Program-made: the position numbers and the translations under genes
Origin: JARFQH01 sp041299015
Lineage (GTDB): Bacteria > Desulfobacterota > Desulfobacteria > Desulfobacterales > SG8-13
DNA length: 15,865 nt
Assembly (NCBI GenBank): GCA_041299015.1
Contig: JBFYWB010000055.1
Coordinates: 1 to 15,865 of the forward strand
Direction of reading: 5' to 3'
The notes under the pieces: generated by a model
Told to the model about the DNA's origin: nothing
The model's database searches: none
What the model saw: only the letters and a program-made list of their open reading frames with translations
In this document: positions 1-6,563 of the stretch, in pieces
How the letters are laid out: every line of letters starts with the position of its first letter
How positions within the stretch are numbered: position 1 is the first letter of the stretch

Positions 1-462
1 GTAAAAATGGCTGACTCTTTCCTGGTGTTGGGTTGCGGTCAGGGGGTGCACACGGTCATCGATGCCACCGACGGCGGGATGGTGCACCCGGGCTGCGACA
101 CCATTTTCGGCGGAGAGACCGTGTCCGAAACCGACATCAACGAATACTGTTCACTCTGCGGCGAATGCATCATCGAGTTTACCGGGGGGCTTTGCCCCAT
201 GACCCTGTGCGCCAAGAGCCTGCTCAACGGTCCATGCGGCGGGGCCGAAAACGGCAAATGCGAGGTGGACCCGGATCGCGACTGCGGCTGGATTCTGATT
301 TACGAGCGCCTCAGGAAACTGAACCGTCTGGATTTGCTGCAACCGTATCAAAAGCCGAAGAACCACGCGAAGTGGAGTCGGCCGCGGAGTCTGAAGGTCA
401 GCCCGCACGAGGCCACCTTCTGTTCCATGGCTGGCAAGATCACGGTTAACAACCAGGATTGA
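1..462 (+). CDS. metV: MetV-like zinc-binding partner of methylenetetrahydrofolate reductase (5' partial)
   Basis: This is the C-terminal part of a MetV protein, the small cysteine-rich subunit that works with MetF in the methyl branch of the Wood-Ljungdahl pathway, where methylene-THF is reduced to methyl-THF (or the reverse in acetate oxidisers). The reading frame is open to the first base of the window, so the true start lies upstream; the ATG at 7 is probably internal. Counting from that ATG, eight cysteines (48, 51, 54, 63, 68, 77, 85, 93) sit in the family arrangement, including CSLCGEC, TGGLCP and LLNGPCGG followed by NGKCEVDP. These fit iron-sulfur or zinc binding. The gene ends 48 bp before metF and the two probably form one transcription unit. 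The family assignment is firm; the missing N-terminus cannot be assessed. Confidence 0.9.
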   Translation, partial: VKMADSFLVLGCGQGVHTVIDATDGGMVHPGCDTIFGGETVSETDINEYCSLCGECIIEFTGGLCPMTLCAKSLLNGPCGGAENGKCEVDPDRDCGWILIYERLRKLNRLDLLQPYQKPKNHAKWSRPRSLKVSPHEATFCSMAGKITVNNQD

Positions 463-510
463 TACTCCCGACCTTGATGCCGGGCTGAAAATTTTTAAGG
501 AGAACCATCA

Positions 511-1416
511 ATGAAATTAAGCGAATTGTTTGACAGGGGCGAGTTCGTGGTAACTGGTGAGGTCGGTCCGGTGAAAGGGGCCATTCCGCGCGACGAGAAT
601 TTTGTGCCGCCCTGCGTTAAGGAAGCGCAACATTTGAACGGATGCGTGCATGCCATCAACGTAACCGACAACCAGAGCGCGGTGATGAAACTCGGGTCCT
701 TGGCCGCCTGCGTTCGGTTGAAAAAAAGCGGCCACGAACCGATTTACCAGATCACCTGCCGGGACCGTAACCGGATCGCCCTGCAGTCGGAGCTCCTGAC
801 CGCCTTTTCGCTGGGGATCGACAACATGTTGCTGCTCACCGGAGACCACACCAACTTGGGTGATCACAAGCAAGCCAAACCGGTTTTCGATCTCGATTCG
901 GTGCAGCTGGTCAGGATTGCAGCGGGGCTGCAGGCCGGCACGGACATGGCCGGCAATGAACTGCTGAATGCACCCGATTTTTTCATCGGCGCCGTGGTGA
1001 ACCCCAACTTTCGGCCACTCGACCTGCAACTGATGAAAATGGAAAAAAAAGTGGCCGGCGGCGCACATTTTTTCCAGACCCAGGCCGTTTACGACGACCG
1101 GGTCGTCGATGAGTTTGTCGAAAAAGCGGCCAAATTCGACCGCCCCATCCAGCTCGGCGTCGTCCTGCTCAAATCGCCCCAGATGGGCGTCTATATGAAC
1201 CAACACGTTTCCGGTATTTCCGTGCCCCGGGAATGGATCGATGAGATCGGTTCGGTCGACAAGGGCGACCGCAAGAAGAAGGCGGCCGAAATGATGGGCA
1301 AATTCATCAAAAAACACAAATCCAAATTCCAGGGCGTCCACATTATGCCCCTGGGCTGGAGCGATGTCGTCCCGGATATCCTGGAACAGGCCGAAATACA
1401 AATCAATCACAATTAA
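511..1416 (+). CDS. metF: Methylenetetrahydrofolate reductase
   Basis: This 301-residue TIM-barrel flavoenzyme interconverts 5,10-methylene-THF and 5-methyl-THF. The N-terminal VTGEVGP places the conserved catalytic glutamate at residue 17. TGDH at 110-113 is the family FAD/folate motif, with its aspartate at 112, and HFFQTQ near 186-191 holds the conserved glutamine. The length is normal for the short bacterial form. The start is fixed by an AAGGAG Shine-Dalgarno sequence 8 nt upstream of ATG 511. The partner metV lies directly upstream, as in acetogens and complete-oxidising sulfate reducers, where MetV-MetF feeds the carbonyl branch rather than only methionine synthesis. That pathway role is inferred from this pairing, because no CODH/ACS genes are visible here. 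A 297-codon minus-strand frame across the gene is a codon-usage shadow. Confidence 0.95.
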   Translation: MKLSELFDRGEFVVTGEVGPVKGAIPRDENFVPPCVKEAQHLNGCVHAINVTDNQSAVMKLGSLAACVRLKKSGHEPIYQITCRDRNRIALQSELLTAFSLGIDNMLLLTGDHTNLGDHKQAKPVFDLDSVQLVRIAAGLQAGTDMAGNELLNAPDFFIGAVVNPNFRPLDLQLMKMEKKVAGGAHFFQTQAVYDDRVVDEFVEKAAKFDRPIQLGVVLLKSPQMGVYMNQHVSGISVPREWIDEIGSVDKGDRKKKAAEMMGKFIKKHKSKFQGVHIMPLGWSDVVPDILEQAEIQINHN

Positions 1417-1457
1417 ACGTTCCGGATTCGGAAACTGACTTCTCGCGGGGTTTGATC

Positions 1458-1723
1458 ATGTTGGATGTAATCCATACGTCTATGGAAGAAAGAGTGGCAA
1501 CGCTCGAACAGCGGATAGTGCATCTGGAAGGCGAACTGCAGGCAGTCAAAGGGAACCTGCCTGACGATCAGCTCTCGATGTCGAGATCATTATCTGCGAA
1601 ATGTCGATGGATTTGATGGGTTACAGCATGGACGAATTTATCGATTATCCCAATGTCTCGCTGGCCGGGGCGGCCCATTTCCCGGGGGAGGCCGCCAAAA
1701 GCAAAGTAACGCTTTTCATCTGA
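1458..1723 (+). pseudogene. DsrE/F/DsrH-like family protein, centre deleted and frame broken
   Basis: Two ends of one DsrE-like protein are joined without the middle. The first part, from ATG 1458 or more likely ATG 1482 (MEERVATLEQRI...), is the short coiled-coil leader of the longer DsrE-like family and ends in LPDDQLSM, where the Rossmann-like core should begin. That frame then meets TGA at 1614. In another frame, from about 1577 to TGA 1721, the family C-terminus resumes: VEIIICEMSMDLMG with its conserved cysteine, then a DEFIDYP segment, ending VTLFI. The two pieces total roughly 90 residues. From memory the family is about 160-180, so some 70-90 codons are missing near 1570-1585. No good Shine-Dalgarno is visible. 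Family membership comes from recognition of both termini; an intact single-domain relative follows at 1812. Confidence 0.75.
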
Positions 1724-1811
1724 TTTTATCGGTTTGCGAAATTGGCGGTTGATGTGATAGGACCAGTCAGACTGTTATTTTTGAATCTGAGAGCATGAGG
1801 GAGACGATAAA

Positions 1812-2171
1812 ATGACCAACAATGTCGTGATCGCGTTGTCCTGTGGTACAAACGACACCAACCGGGCCACCCGCGCCATTCACCTGGCCACCATTGCCCA
1901 CAAGGAAGGCAAGGACACCACCCTCTTTCTGCTGGATGAAGGCGTTTATCTGGCCAAAAAGGGGATTATCACCCACGTACGGGCCGCCACCGGCGATGTG
2001 GCCGACGACCTGCTGGCCTATCTCCAGGCCCACGAGGTGCCGATCTTGGTCTGCACGCCCTGTGCCAAGGCAAGGCAGATCAAGGAAGAGGACCTGATCG
2101 AGGGGGCCCGCATGGCCACCGCGGCCGAATTCATCAACATGTCCTGCGATGCCGCCGTCATCAGCCTGTAG
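1812..2171 (+). CDS. DsrE/F-like sulfur-relay family protein
   Basis: This 119-residue soluble protein has the DsrE/F-like fold: an N-terminal beta strand VVIALSCG, a helix ATRAIHLATIAHKEG, a second strand TTLFLLDEGVYLAKKG, and the segment VPILVCTPCAKAR with cysteines 81 and 84 where related proteins carry their reactive cysteine. A further cysteine is at 112. DsrE-type proteins pass persulfide sulfur between carriers; whether this member does so is inference. The start is supported by AGGGAGA ahead of ATG 1812. The upstream gap 1724-1811 has only a weak TCAGA/TCTGA inverted repeat. Its stop lies 12 bp from the stop of the convergent phosphatase gene, leaving no room for a terminator. It follows the decayed longer DsrE-like gene directly, so it may be the surviving member of a pair. 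Confidence 0.85.
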   Translation: MTNNVVIALSCGTNDTNRATRAIHLATIAHKEGKDTTLFLLDEGVYLAKKGIITHVRAATGDVADDLLAYLQAHEVPILVCTPCAKARQIKEEDLIEGARMATAAEFINMSCDAAVISL

Positions 2172-2182
2172 TAAGGTTTGCA

Positions 2183-4303
2183 TCATTGTGCTTTCAGTTT
2201 TACGACGACGATCGTCAGGTCGTCCGCCTGCTTCAAATCGGCGCGGAATTCCTCGGCGGCAGCATGCACGGCCAGCAGGATATCGCGTGCGGATTGACCG
2301 GCGTTTTCCCGAATCACCTTTTTCAGGCGGCTCTTTCCGAAGAGTTCGTTCTTCGCGTTGACGGATTCCCAGATACCGTCCGTGCCGATGAAAAGAATTT
2401 GACCGTCCTCGATGGCACCGGAGGACTCTCTGTAGGGAATGCCGGCATCGACGCCCAGCGGCAGGCCTTTACCCTTTAGTTCTAAAAAAGCGTCCGCTAC
2501 CGGATCATACAGCAGGGCCGGGTCATGGCCGGCCCGCACCCACTCGATTTTTTTCTGTTCCCGGTCGATACGGGCCAGAAAAAGGGTCATGAATCGCCCG
2601 GAGCGCTCCACGTCTTCGGCAAATCTTCGGTTGACATCGGTGACGATATCCCCCAGGCTGCCGTGCATCGATACCCGTTGTCGAAGAAGGCCGCGGGCGG
2701 TGGCCATCAGGAGGGCCGCGGGAAGACCGTGACCGGATACATCGCCCACCGCGACGCACAGCCGTTGCCGACCCTCATTACCCACGCACAGGTAATCGAA
2801 GTAATCTCCGCCGGTCTCCTCGCTGTAAAAGGCCATTCCGCGGACGTCCAGGCCCGAGAGGTTCGGCGCGGTCTGCGGCAGGAGGTTGTATTGAATCTGC
2901 ATGGCCACGTCCAAGGCCTGCTGCATCTTGACGTGAGCGCCCAGTTGGGGACCGACCAGGTTGAACACCCGGCCGAGCTCGCCGAACTCGTCCCGGCTGC
3001 GGATATTGACTCGGGCTGTGAAATTTCCGTCGGCCAGTTTGGTGGACGCAGCGGTGAGTTGCTCCAGCGGACGCGTGACCGAACGCGAAAACATCAGCGC
3101 CAAACCGGCGTTCAGGGCGATGAGAAAGACAAGAAAACCGGCCGTTACCCGCTCGACCTTGTGCACGCGGTCTTTAACGGCCCTCCGGATTTCCTGGGCC
3201 GGCTGCAAGATGCTCTCCACCGGCACAATAAAGAAGAAGGATGTTCCCTGGTGCGGCATCGGGCCATAGCACCATATGCTGTCGCGCTCCGCGTAGATCA
3301 TGCGCCGGATGCCGGAAATGCGGGCTGCCATGTCCGCTAAAAGTGACTGAAGCTGATCGGTGTCGGTCGCGGTCAACCAGCGCGACGACATCTCGGAACC
3401 GTTGTCTTCCCACACGATGGTTGACTGCCGGGCCTCGACCAGGATTTTTGCACCCACCTCACCGGTGGACGGACGGGCAGCCAGGGAACCGACGAAGGAG
3501 AACGTGTCATCCGGTAAATTCGAGCGCGGGATGGCTGATTCCAGCAGGGTGTCGAGGGGCACCACGATGCTGGTAACGCCGTGAACCTGTTCTTCTTCAT
3601 TTTCCAAGGCAACGGAGGTGGCCATGACCGGTCGCCGGCTTTGGGCATCGATGTAGGGCGCGGACCAATGGCTTAACTTTTCTTCGAAAGCACTGCGATA
3701 CCAGGTTTGCTTCAATGGATCGCGGCCGGGAAAGTGACCGGCGGAACACGGATACGCCAGGGCGACGCCGCTCGGCAACCCGCTGTAAAATCGCAACGCC
3801 AGTGAACCGAGCTGTCGCGAGAGGGTCTGAAATACCGTTATGATTCTTTGCAGTCGGATGAGATCTTTTGCGGCCATATCGGCCTGGGCGCCCGGAACAA
3901 TCAATGGGCACGCAGCAGCAGAGCTGCTTAAGACAGGGGAAAGGACCCCTTGGGGACTGGATTTGCCGTCGCCGGTATCCAATAGACGCTTGGTTGCGAG
4001 AGCCCTGCCGGTCATTTGGGTGGCATCATCGGGACTCTCAACCAGGGAGCGCTCCATCTCGAAGGCCTGGAAGAACAAAGCCATCTCGACCTGTTCACGA
4101 CTGCTGGCGATCGACTGGGAATAAATGTCTATCAGCTGCCGGAGCCGGTTGTGGGCATCGTCGATATGATATTTTTCAATGCGGGCGGTGAGAGCAGCGG
4201 CCATCAGGTGCACGTTGTGGATGCCGAAGGCCCTCAGCCCGACGATCGGCAGAATGGAGAGGACCAGCAGCAGCAGCAGCAGCTTCAAGCGGAATGTCAT
4301 CAC
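2183..4303 (-). CDS. Membrane-bound sensor with HAMP and SpoIIE/PP2C phosphatase domain
   Basis: A 706-residue RsbU-type signalling protein. Residues 5-25 form the first membrane segment, with a run of six leucines from CTG codons. Residues 30-380 form an extracytoplasmic sensor that looks like dCache; WYRSAFEEKLSHWSAPYID near 201-219 is typical. Residues 386-406 form the second membrane segment, followed by a HAMP domain to about 460. The PP2C/SpoIIE domain runs from about 470 to 706 with the metal-binding aspartates in place: GGDYFD (D500), GDVSGHG (D521), GTDGIW (D642) and QADDLT (D694/D695). Such phosphatases usually act on an RsbV/SpoIIAA-type anti-sigma antagonist; none is encoded in the window. 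The start is GTG 4303 or the next codon, ATG 4300, with only a weak GGGCGAG upstream. It is transcribed away from the broken activator. Confidence 0.9.
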   Translation of the reverse strand: MMTFRLKLLLLLLVLSILPIVGLRAFGIHNVHLMAAALTARIEKYHIDDAHNRLRQLIDIYSQSIASSREQVEMALFFQAFEMERSLVESPDDATQMTGRALATKRLLDTGDGKSSPQGVLSPVLSSSAAACPLIVPGAQADMAAKDLIRLQRIITVFQTLSRQLGSLALRFYSGLPSGVALAYPCSAGHFPGRDPLKQTWYRSAFEEKLSHWSAPYIDAQSRRPVMATSVALENEEEQVHGVTSIVVPLDTLLESAIPRSNLPDDTFSFVGSLAARPSTGEVGAKILVEARQSTIVWEDNGSEMSSRWLTATDTDQLQSLLADMAARISGIRRMIYAERDSIWCYGPMPHQGTSFFFIVPVESILQPAQEIRRAVKDRVHKVERVTAGFLVFLIALNAGLALMFSRSVTRPLEQLTAASTKLADGNFTARVNIRSRDEFGELGRVFNLVGPQLGAHVKMQQALDVAMQIQYNLLPQTAPNLSGLDVRGMAFYSEETGGDYFDYLCVGNEGRQRLCVAVGDVSGHGLPAALLMATARGLLRQRVSMHGSLGDIVTDVNRRFAEDVERSGRFMTLFLARIDREQKKIEWVRAGHDPALLYDPVADAFLELKGKGLPLGVDAGIPYRESSGAIEDGQILFIGTDGIWESVNAKNELFGKSRLKKVIRENAGQSARDILLAVHAAAEEFRADLKQADDLTIVVVKLKAQ

Positions 4304-4390
4304 TGTTCTCGCCCGGATCCGGCGATAGTGAAGTGAATCGACGCGGACCCTCTTAATTTGGGTGGTGGAATCCTGGCGGTCTTGCCGAGT

Positions 4391-4445
4391 AAAAAAAGGC
4401 GGGGGGATCTCACCGCACCGTTTGAAAACCTTGCCTCAATCCCCC
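4391..4445 (-). terminator. Rho-independent terminator after the sigma-54 activator gene
   Basis: On the minus strand the arm GGGGGAT (4445-4439) is followed by its perfect complement ATCCCCC (4408-4402) and then GCC plus seven Ts (4397-4391). The loop is about 30 nt, long for a classic terminator, but position and T-run fit. It lies between the end of the activator remnant at 4496 and the start of the phosphatase gene at 4303. Confidence 0.6.
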
Positions 4446-4495
4446 TTTTACACAAGCAAAAGCCGTACCTTCGCCACGGTGGTGCGCAGAGAGGT

Positions 4496-5067
4496 TCAGA
4501 TGCGCATGACTTTTTTGAGATCGATGTCGTATTTCTTCATACGGTTCCAGACGGTCACACGATTGACGCCGAGGCTACGCGCCGCCTGGGATTGGTTCCC
4601 TCCGGTCCGGCGTAAGGCTTCGACGAGGGCGATTTTTTCGGTTGCATCGCCCTTGACGAAGCTTACCGGTGAAACAGGATCTGCATGACGAGGCTCGCAA
4701 AGGTGCGGTGGAAGGTGGTCCTCGCCGATCAAACCCTCCTCGGCAACCACAAAGGCGTATTCGAGGGCGCTTTTGAGCTCGCGCACGTTTCCCGGCCAAG
4801 GATAGGCCATCAAGAGGTCGAGCGCTTGGGATGTGACCCCGGCGATCGGCTTGCCGCTCCGGCCGCGCAACCGCTGAAGAAACCGTTGGACAAGGAGATG
4901 ATATCGTCGGCGCTGTAGCCGGTGAGATTTTCAAATGCGTCGTTCACCATGAGAATCGTGCCGTCTTTTCCGACCAGCATGAGGCCCTCGGCCATGGTGT
5001 TGATAATCCGCTTCCAATGCCGGTTGATTTCTTTTCTTTCATCGATTGCCGTCCGACATGTCAACAC
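4496..5067 (-). pseudogene. Sigma-54-dependent transcriptional activator (PAS, AAA+, Fis HTH), AAA+ core deleted
   Basis: The 5' part (from GTG 5067 to about 4890) encodes a short leader and the first half of a PAS domain, with MAEGLMLVGKDGTI, VNDAFENLTGYSADD and the start of the next helix. Past that point the frame turns to nonsense and stops at 4810. In a second frame, from about 4890 to TGA 4496, a typical enhancer-binding-protein C-terminus appears: LLVQRFLQR, the hallmark YPWPGNVREL, and a Fis-type helix-turn-helix (GGNQSQAARSLGVNRVTVWN). Walker A, the GAFTGA loop that contacts sigma-54 and Walker B are all absent. An estimated 250-300 codons are missing, with GATATC at the join. The HTH half has no convincing start of its own. 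The gene faces a sigma-54 promoter at 5184 and was probably its activator. Confidence 0.8.
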
Positions 5068-5068
5068 G

Positions 5069-5101
5069 TTGTTTAAATGCTTGTTTAAATACCATTAAAC
5101 A
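5069..5101. promoter_or_regulatory. Candidate upstream activator site: TGTTTAA dyad plus direct repeat
   Basis: TTGTTTAAAT occurs twice, at 5069-5078 and 5081-5090. The second copy forms a perfect dyad with TTAAACA at 5095-5101 (TGTTTAA, six bases, TTAAACA). The dyad centre lies about 94 bp upstream of the sigma-54 -24 element, a normal distance for a Fis-type activator site, and right at the start of the activator gene. Binding is inferred from layout only. Confidence 0.55.
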
Positions 5102-5183
5102 GGTTTCCTTTCAACATCACGTTTTTAGATTAATTACATTAAAATAACAATAGGTTATAAAATTTATGGGCGGGCTTGTTCTG

Positions 5184-5199
5184 GGGCACGTTGGTTGCA
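5184..5199 (+). promoter_or_regulatory. Sigma-54 (RpoN) promoter, -24/-12 type
   Basis: GGGCACGTTGGTTGCA matches the RpoN consensus (TGGCACG, four bases, TTGCA/T) except for the first base. GG at 5185-5186 and GC at 5197-5198 are separated by the required 10 bases. Transcription would start near 5210, about 30 bp before the TusA-like gene. The divergent neighbour is the remnant of a sigma-54 activator. Confidence 0.85.
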
Positions 5200-5240
5200 A
5201 TCAAGGCTTTTAACCATTTCGACAACATCCAGGTGAAACC

Positions 5241-5513
5241 ATGGCCCGGAAGAGAAAACTCGATCTTACCGGCATCGTCTGGCCCGTGTGTCTGCTCAAA
5301 TTCAAAAGCGTGCTCGATGAGGTCGAGCCCGGCTGCGGCTTGGAGGTATCGCTATGCGACCCGGATGTCGTCCGGTCACTCGGCAAGATCATCGACAACT
5401 CGCCGGGTCTGGTGGCGAACATCACCACGGAAGCGGGACGGTACTGCATACGGATTATCAAACAGGAAATGCAAACGAAGATATTTCCGTCAAGGAGGAA
5501 TCAATGGAGTTGA
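5241..5513 (+). CDS. TusA/SirA-like sulfur carrier family protein with altered CPxP motif
   Basis: This 90-residue protein has the TusA/SirA/YedF layout: an LDLTGI strand start at 7-12, then the loop and helix LLKFKSVLDEVEPG, a DPDVVRSLGKII helix and a closing strand YCIRIIK. TusA proteins carry persulfide on the cysteine of a CPxP motif right after LDxxG. Here that position reads W14-P15-V16-C17, so the usual cysteine is tryptophan and a cysteine stands where the second proline should be. Function as a classical sulfur carrier is therefore uncertain. AGGTG precedes ATG 5241. It is the first gene behind the sigma-54 promoter, and its last codons contain the GGAGGAA ribosome site of the next gene, overlapping it by 10 bp (5504-5513), which suggests translational coupling. 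The C-terminal dozen residues look like read-through into that region. Confidence 0.75.
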   Translation: MARKRKLDLTGIVWPVCLLKFKSVLDEVEPGCGLEVSLCDPDVVRSLGKIIDNSPGLVANITTEAGRYCIRIIKQEMQTKIFPSRRNQWS

Positions 5514-5846
5514 GTCGCCGCGGATTTTTCAAGTTCTTGGGCGCTTCCGGCGCATCGATGGCGACCGTCGACCCCTGTGCGACCGCCGACGCGTCGTTGA
5601 AAGCGCCACCGGACGCTTACGGATGCCTGGTGGATCTGACCCGCTGCGTCGGATGCCGCAAGTGTGAGCAGGCCTGCAACCGGGTCAACAACCTGCCGCC
5701 GCCGGAGAGACCATTCGAAGATGCGACCGTCCTCAACCAGGAGCGCCGCCCCGATGAAACCGCCTACACGGTGGTCAATCGGTATTTTTCGGGTGCGTAC
5801 AACCAGCGTAAGGAACTGGTTCCCACTTTCGTCACGCAGTTCTTCG
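5504..5846 (+). pseudogene. Tat-exported 4Fe-4S ferredoxin subunit (HybA-like), 3' end lost
   Basis: The N-terminus (MELSRRGFFKFLG) is a twin-arginine export signal, followed by a first ferredoxin-type cluster motif at cysteines 48, 51, 54 and 58 (CVGCRKCEQAC). The stretch up to TAYTVVNRYF matches the periplasmic four-cluster ferredoxin subunits that pass electrons between a quinone-reactive membrane subunit and a catalytic or cytochrome subunit. Those proteins continue with several more cysteine motifs; here they are absent. After about residue 110 the sequence changes to unrelated residues and stops at 5947. From about 5847 a cytochrome is encoded in another frame. GGAGGAA lies just upstream of ATG 5504, inside the end of the TusA-like gene. 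The exact join, near 5830-5847, is judged only from where similarity stops. Confidence 0.75.
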
Positions 5847-6380
5847 GTGCCGCCCGTGGAAGGCGCCTTTGCCTGCGAAAAGTGCCACACCGGAAACCCG
5901 CACTACGGCAACAAGGTCCTCGACCATCACCTGAACAAGCATACTGAAACCATCGAATGCAACACCTGCCATTCACCGGTGTACGCCAAGTGCAAACCCA
6001 CGAAAGTCTTTTGGGACTGGTCCAAGGCCGGGGACACGGCGCGCAAGGCCATGCCGGACAAATACGGCATGCCGGACTACGACTGGAAAAAGGGCGAATC
6101 CCAATGGAAGGAGTCCGCCAAACCGGTCTATGCCTGGTTCGGCGGGTATACCAAACGGGTGTTGATCGGCGACCGAATCGACCTGAATGCCCCCGTTACC
6201 AACCTGGTCGAACCGGTAGGCTCGATGAACGATCCCAACAGCAAGATCACCCCTTTCAAGCTCATGAAGGGAATCCAGGCGGCGGATGCCAAAAATGGCT
6301 ATTTCATCTACAAGGGAGATCCCGTCATCCACGGCGGGCGCTTCAAGAAGCGGCCGATGGGGTACAAAGCGGAAAAATAA
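5847..6380 (+). pseudogene. Octaheme tetrathionate-reductase-type cytochrome c, 3' remnant
   Basis: About 178 codons of a multiheme cytochrome continue in a different frame from the ferredoxin part upstream. Two CxxCH haem sites are visible, CEKCH at 5874-5888 and CNTCH at 5958-5972, followed by PVYAKCKPTKVFWDWSKAGD, a segment I associate with octaheme c-type cytochromes of the tetrathionate reductase family. The segment SKITPFKLMKGIQ also fits that family. A whole protein should carry eight haem sites and a signal peptide, so most of the gene is missing at the 5' side. The C-terminus (ending GYKAEK) also seems short, with no later haem motif, so a second loss is possible. No start codon or ribosome site is apparent at the join. 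The family name comes from memory of the motif; multiheme cytochrome is certain, the subfamily less so. Confidence 0.65.
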
Positions 6381-6397
6381 CCCATGATCAGTTGCCG

Positions 6398-6449
6398 GGC
6401 ACCGGCCGGCATGGATCCGCCTCAGGCGGTTTCCGTGTCGACCGGTGCC
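6398..6449. repeat. Nested inverted repeat after the cytochrome remnant
   Basis: GGCACCGG (6398-6405) pairs perfectly with CCGGTGCC (6442-6449). Inside it, CCGCC (6417-6421) pairs with GGCGG (6425-6429) around a TCA loop. It begins 18 bp after the stop at 6380 and has no T-run of its own. It may protect the mRNA end or act together with the terminator that follows. Confidence 0.55.
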
Positions 6450-6454
6450 TGCAG

Positions 6455-6496
6455 ATGGGTCCTTTCTGGCGGCGCACCCATACCCCCCCTTTTTTT
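6455..6496 (+). terminator. Probable terminator of the sigma-54 operon
   Basis: ATGGGT (6455-6460) pairs with ACCCAT (6476-6481) across a 15-nt loop. Seven Cs and seven Ts (6490-6496) follow. The stem is short and the C-run between stem and Ts is unusual, so this is a moderate call. It closes the unit that starts at the promoter at 5184. Confidence 0.5.
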
Positions 6497-6563
6497 GGCG
6501 GGGCACCAACGCTATCCTGCACGAGTGATTTCCCCGCAACCGGCGACTGTCATTTAAGTTTTC

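Noticed and set aside
517..1410. 297-codon minus-strand open frame across metF
   Set aside because: It mirrors the codon structure of an unmistakable metF, has no motif or ribosome site, and is a GC-rich shadow.
1458..1616. Small SlyX-like coiled-coil protein of 52 residues
   Set aside because: The helical leader matches the start of longer DsrE-like proteins and the rest of that family resumes in another frame just downstream.
2525..3340. 271-codon plus-strand frame inside the phosphatase gene
   Set aside because: The minus strand encodes the complete PP2C and HAMP domains here.
4264..4284. CAG microsatellite
   Set aside because: It encodes the leucine run of the phosphatase's first membrane segment; codon choice explains it.
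5830..5850. Programmed frameshift joining ferredoxin and cytochrome
   Set aside because: No slippery sequence, and the ferredoxin loses its later clusters while the cytochrome lacks its start, so material is missing rather than only the frame being shifted.
6500..6522. Second sigma-54 promoter (GGGGCACC...CTGCAC) before the HDOD-GGDEF gene
   Set aside because: The GG to GC spacing is not 10 bases and the -12 part is poor.
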